From the NCBI RefSeq assembly GCF_050433385.1, contig NZ_JBNPXI010000001.1, positions 1-64,000 of the forward strand: a stretch of DNA of 64,000 bases, in the 5' to 3' direction. The notes beneath the pieces were generated by a model. The model made no database searches. It worked only from the letters and a program-made list of their open reading frames with translations, and was not told the DNA's origin. Positions 63,465 to 64,000 of the stretch are shown one piece after another; the first letter of the stretch is position 1; every line of letters begins with the position of its first letter. The translations under genes were made by a program, and so were the position numbers. Origin of the DNA: Brassicibacter mesophilus (GTDB lineage Bacteria; Bacillota; Clostridia; Tissierellales; Proteiniboraceae).

Positions 63465-64000
63465 ATGAGTAACTATTTAACCCACTATCCTTGTTATTGG
63501 GACTATCAATACAACTATCCTAATTATTATAGTTATACTCCAAATGATCGAAAATCTGAAGCCATTGCATATGTGAAAGGTGGCCCTTTGGCACCTAATT
63601 TAAGTGGTACTGTGAAATTTGACAGTGTGCAAGGCGGTACAAAAGTAACTGCAGAATTTTGGGGGCTTCCAGACTATCAACCTGGAGTAGGAAATACTTC
63701 ACCTATTGGCCCTCATGGATTTCATGTTCACGAAAATGGAAGCTGTGAAGTAGGAGATATTAATAATCCATTTCAAGCTGCAGGAGGACATTGGAATCCA
63801 GATAACCAACCACATGGTAATCATGCAGGTGATTTCCCTGTCCTATTTTCGAATAGTGGCTATGCTAAAATGTGCTTTTTTACAAATAGATTTAAACCTA
63901 CTGACGTAATTGGTAAATCGATTATTATACATCAGAATCCAGATGACTATCGTTCTCAGCCAGCGGGTAATGCAGGTAAAAGACTAGCATGTGGAATTAT
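63465..64000 (+). CDS. Cu/Zn superoxide dismutase-family protein (partial)
   Basis: The gene starts at ATG behind AAGGGGTGAAATAA and runs off the window after 178 codons. It has the SodC fold with all metal ligands by alignment: His87, His89 (GFHVHE), His109 (GGHW), His117, His120, Asp123 (PHGNHAGDFP) and His156 (IIHQNPDD). The disulfide pair Cys94 and Cys176 is also present. Instead of a signal peptide the first 26 residues are tyrosine-rich (YWDYQYNYPNYYSYTP). It may be a spore-coat or other surface-associated enzyme. The 3' end lies outside. Confidence 0.9.
   Translation, partial: MSNYLTHYPCYWDYQYNYPNYYSYTPNDRKSEAIAYVKGGPLAPNLSGTVKFDSVQGGTKVTAEFWGLPDYQPGVGNTSPIGPHGFHVHENGSCEVGDINNPFQAAGGHWNPDNQPHGNHAGDFPVLFSNSGYAKMCFFTNRFKPTDVIGKSIIIHQNPDDYRSQPAGNAGKRLACGI

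Overview
The window is chromosomal DNA of a low-GC, endospore-forming, probably anaerobic and amino-acid-fermenting Firmicute (class Clostridia; Peptostreptococcales/Tissierellales-like is my best guess). Spore genes (spoIIP, gpr, yqfC, yqfD), strong AGGAGG ribosome sites, frequent TTG/GTG starts, radical-SAM enzymes, an arginine deiminase pair, glutamate 2,3-aminomutase and an aldehyde:ferredoxin oxidoreductase-like protein all fit. No rRNA, tRNA, intact insertion sequence, prophage or CRISPR array was seen.

Region 1 (1-15.3 kb, all minus strand) is the conserved Firmicute block that runs rpsU-yqeY-(nuclease)-yqfC-yqfD-phoH-pgpH-ybeY-dgkA/PAP2-CNNM-DUF3048-cdd-era-yqzL-recO-DUF4342. It ends in a T-box leader with a GGA (Gly) specifier that must control a glycyl-tRNA synthetase just outside the window. 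Upstream lie a HIT hydrolase and mtaB. Region 2 (15.3-18.4 kb) is an accessory patch between mtaB and rsmE. It holds a frameshifted XRE regulator, a GC-richer block, a VOC protein, an AAA ATPase, a start-less coding remnant and an orphan winged-helix ORF.

Region 3 (18.4-32.3 kb) is the heat-shock block lepA-hemW-hrcA-grpE-dnaK-dnaJ-prmA-rsmE, with a CIRCE operator before hrcA, followed by lepB, spoIIP, gpr and the oppositely oriented rpsT. Region 4 (32.3-39.5 kb) has a LytTR response regulator, floA, nfeD and an AgrC-like histidine kinase on one strand, then holA and comEC. Region 5 (39.6-46.7 kb) has the arginine deiminase pair, an ECF transporter S component and a MoxR/DUF58/DUF4129 cluster.

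Region 6 (46.8-56.3 kb) is a mosaic of single genes: a frame-disrupted holin-like gene with a possible -1 slippery site, DUF4177, an acidic-tailed protein, a protein resembling only the N-terminal part of N6-adenine methylases, a Crp-family regulator, glutamate 2,3-aminomutase (the lysine-binding aspartates are replaced by Lys and Asn), AlaX, a YutG-type protein, PepP and a hemerythrin. Region 7 (56.4-62.8 kb) is a six-gene operon: peptide/nickel-type ABC importer (binding protein, two permeases, two compact ATPases) ending in an AOR-like tungstopterin protein. This is the most unusual module here. The window closes with the start of a Cu/Zn superoxide dismutase-family gene with a tyrosine-rich N-terminus.

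Long inverted repeats between convergent genes act as bidirectional terminators. Start codons were chosen by ribosome-site spacing and family alignment, so several proteins are shorter than their longest open frame.
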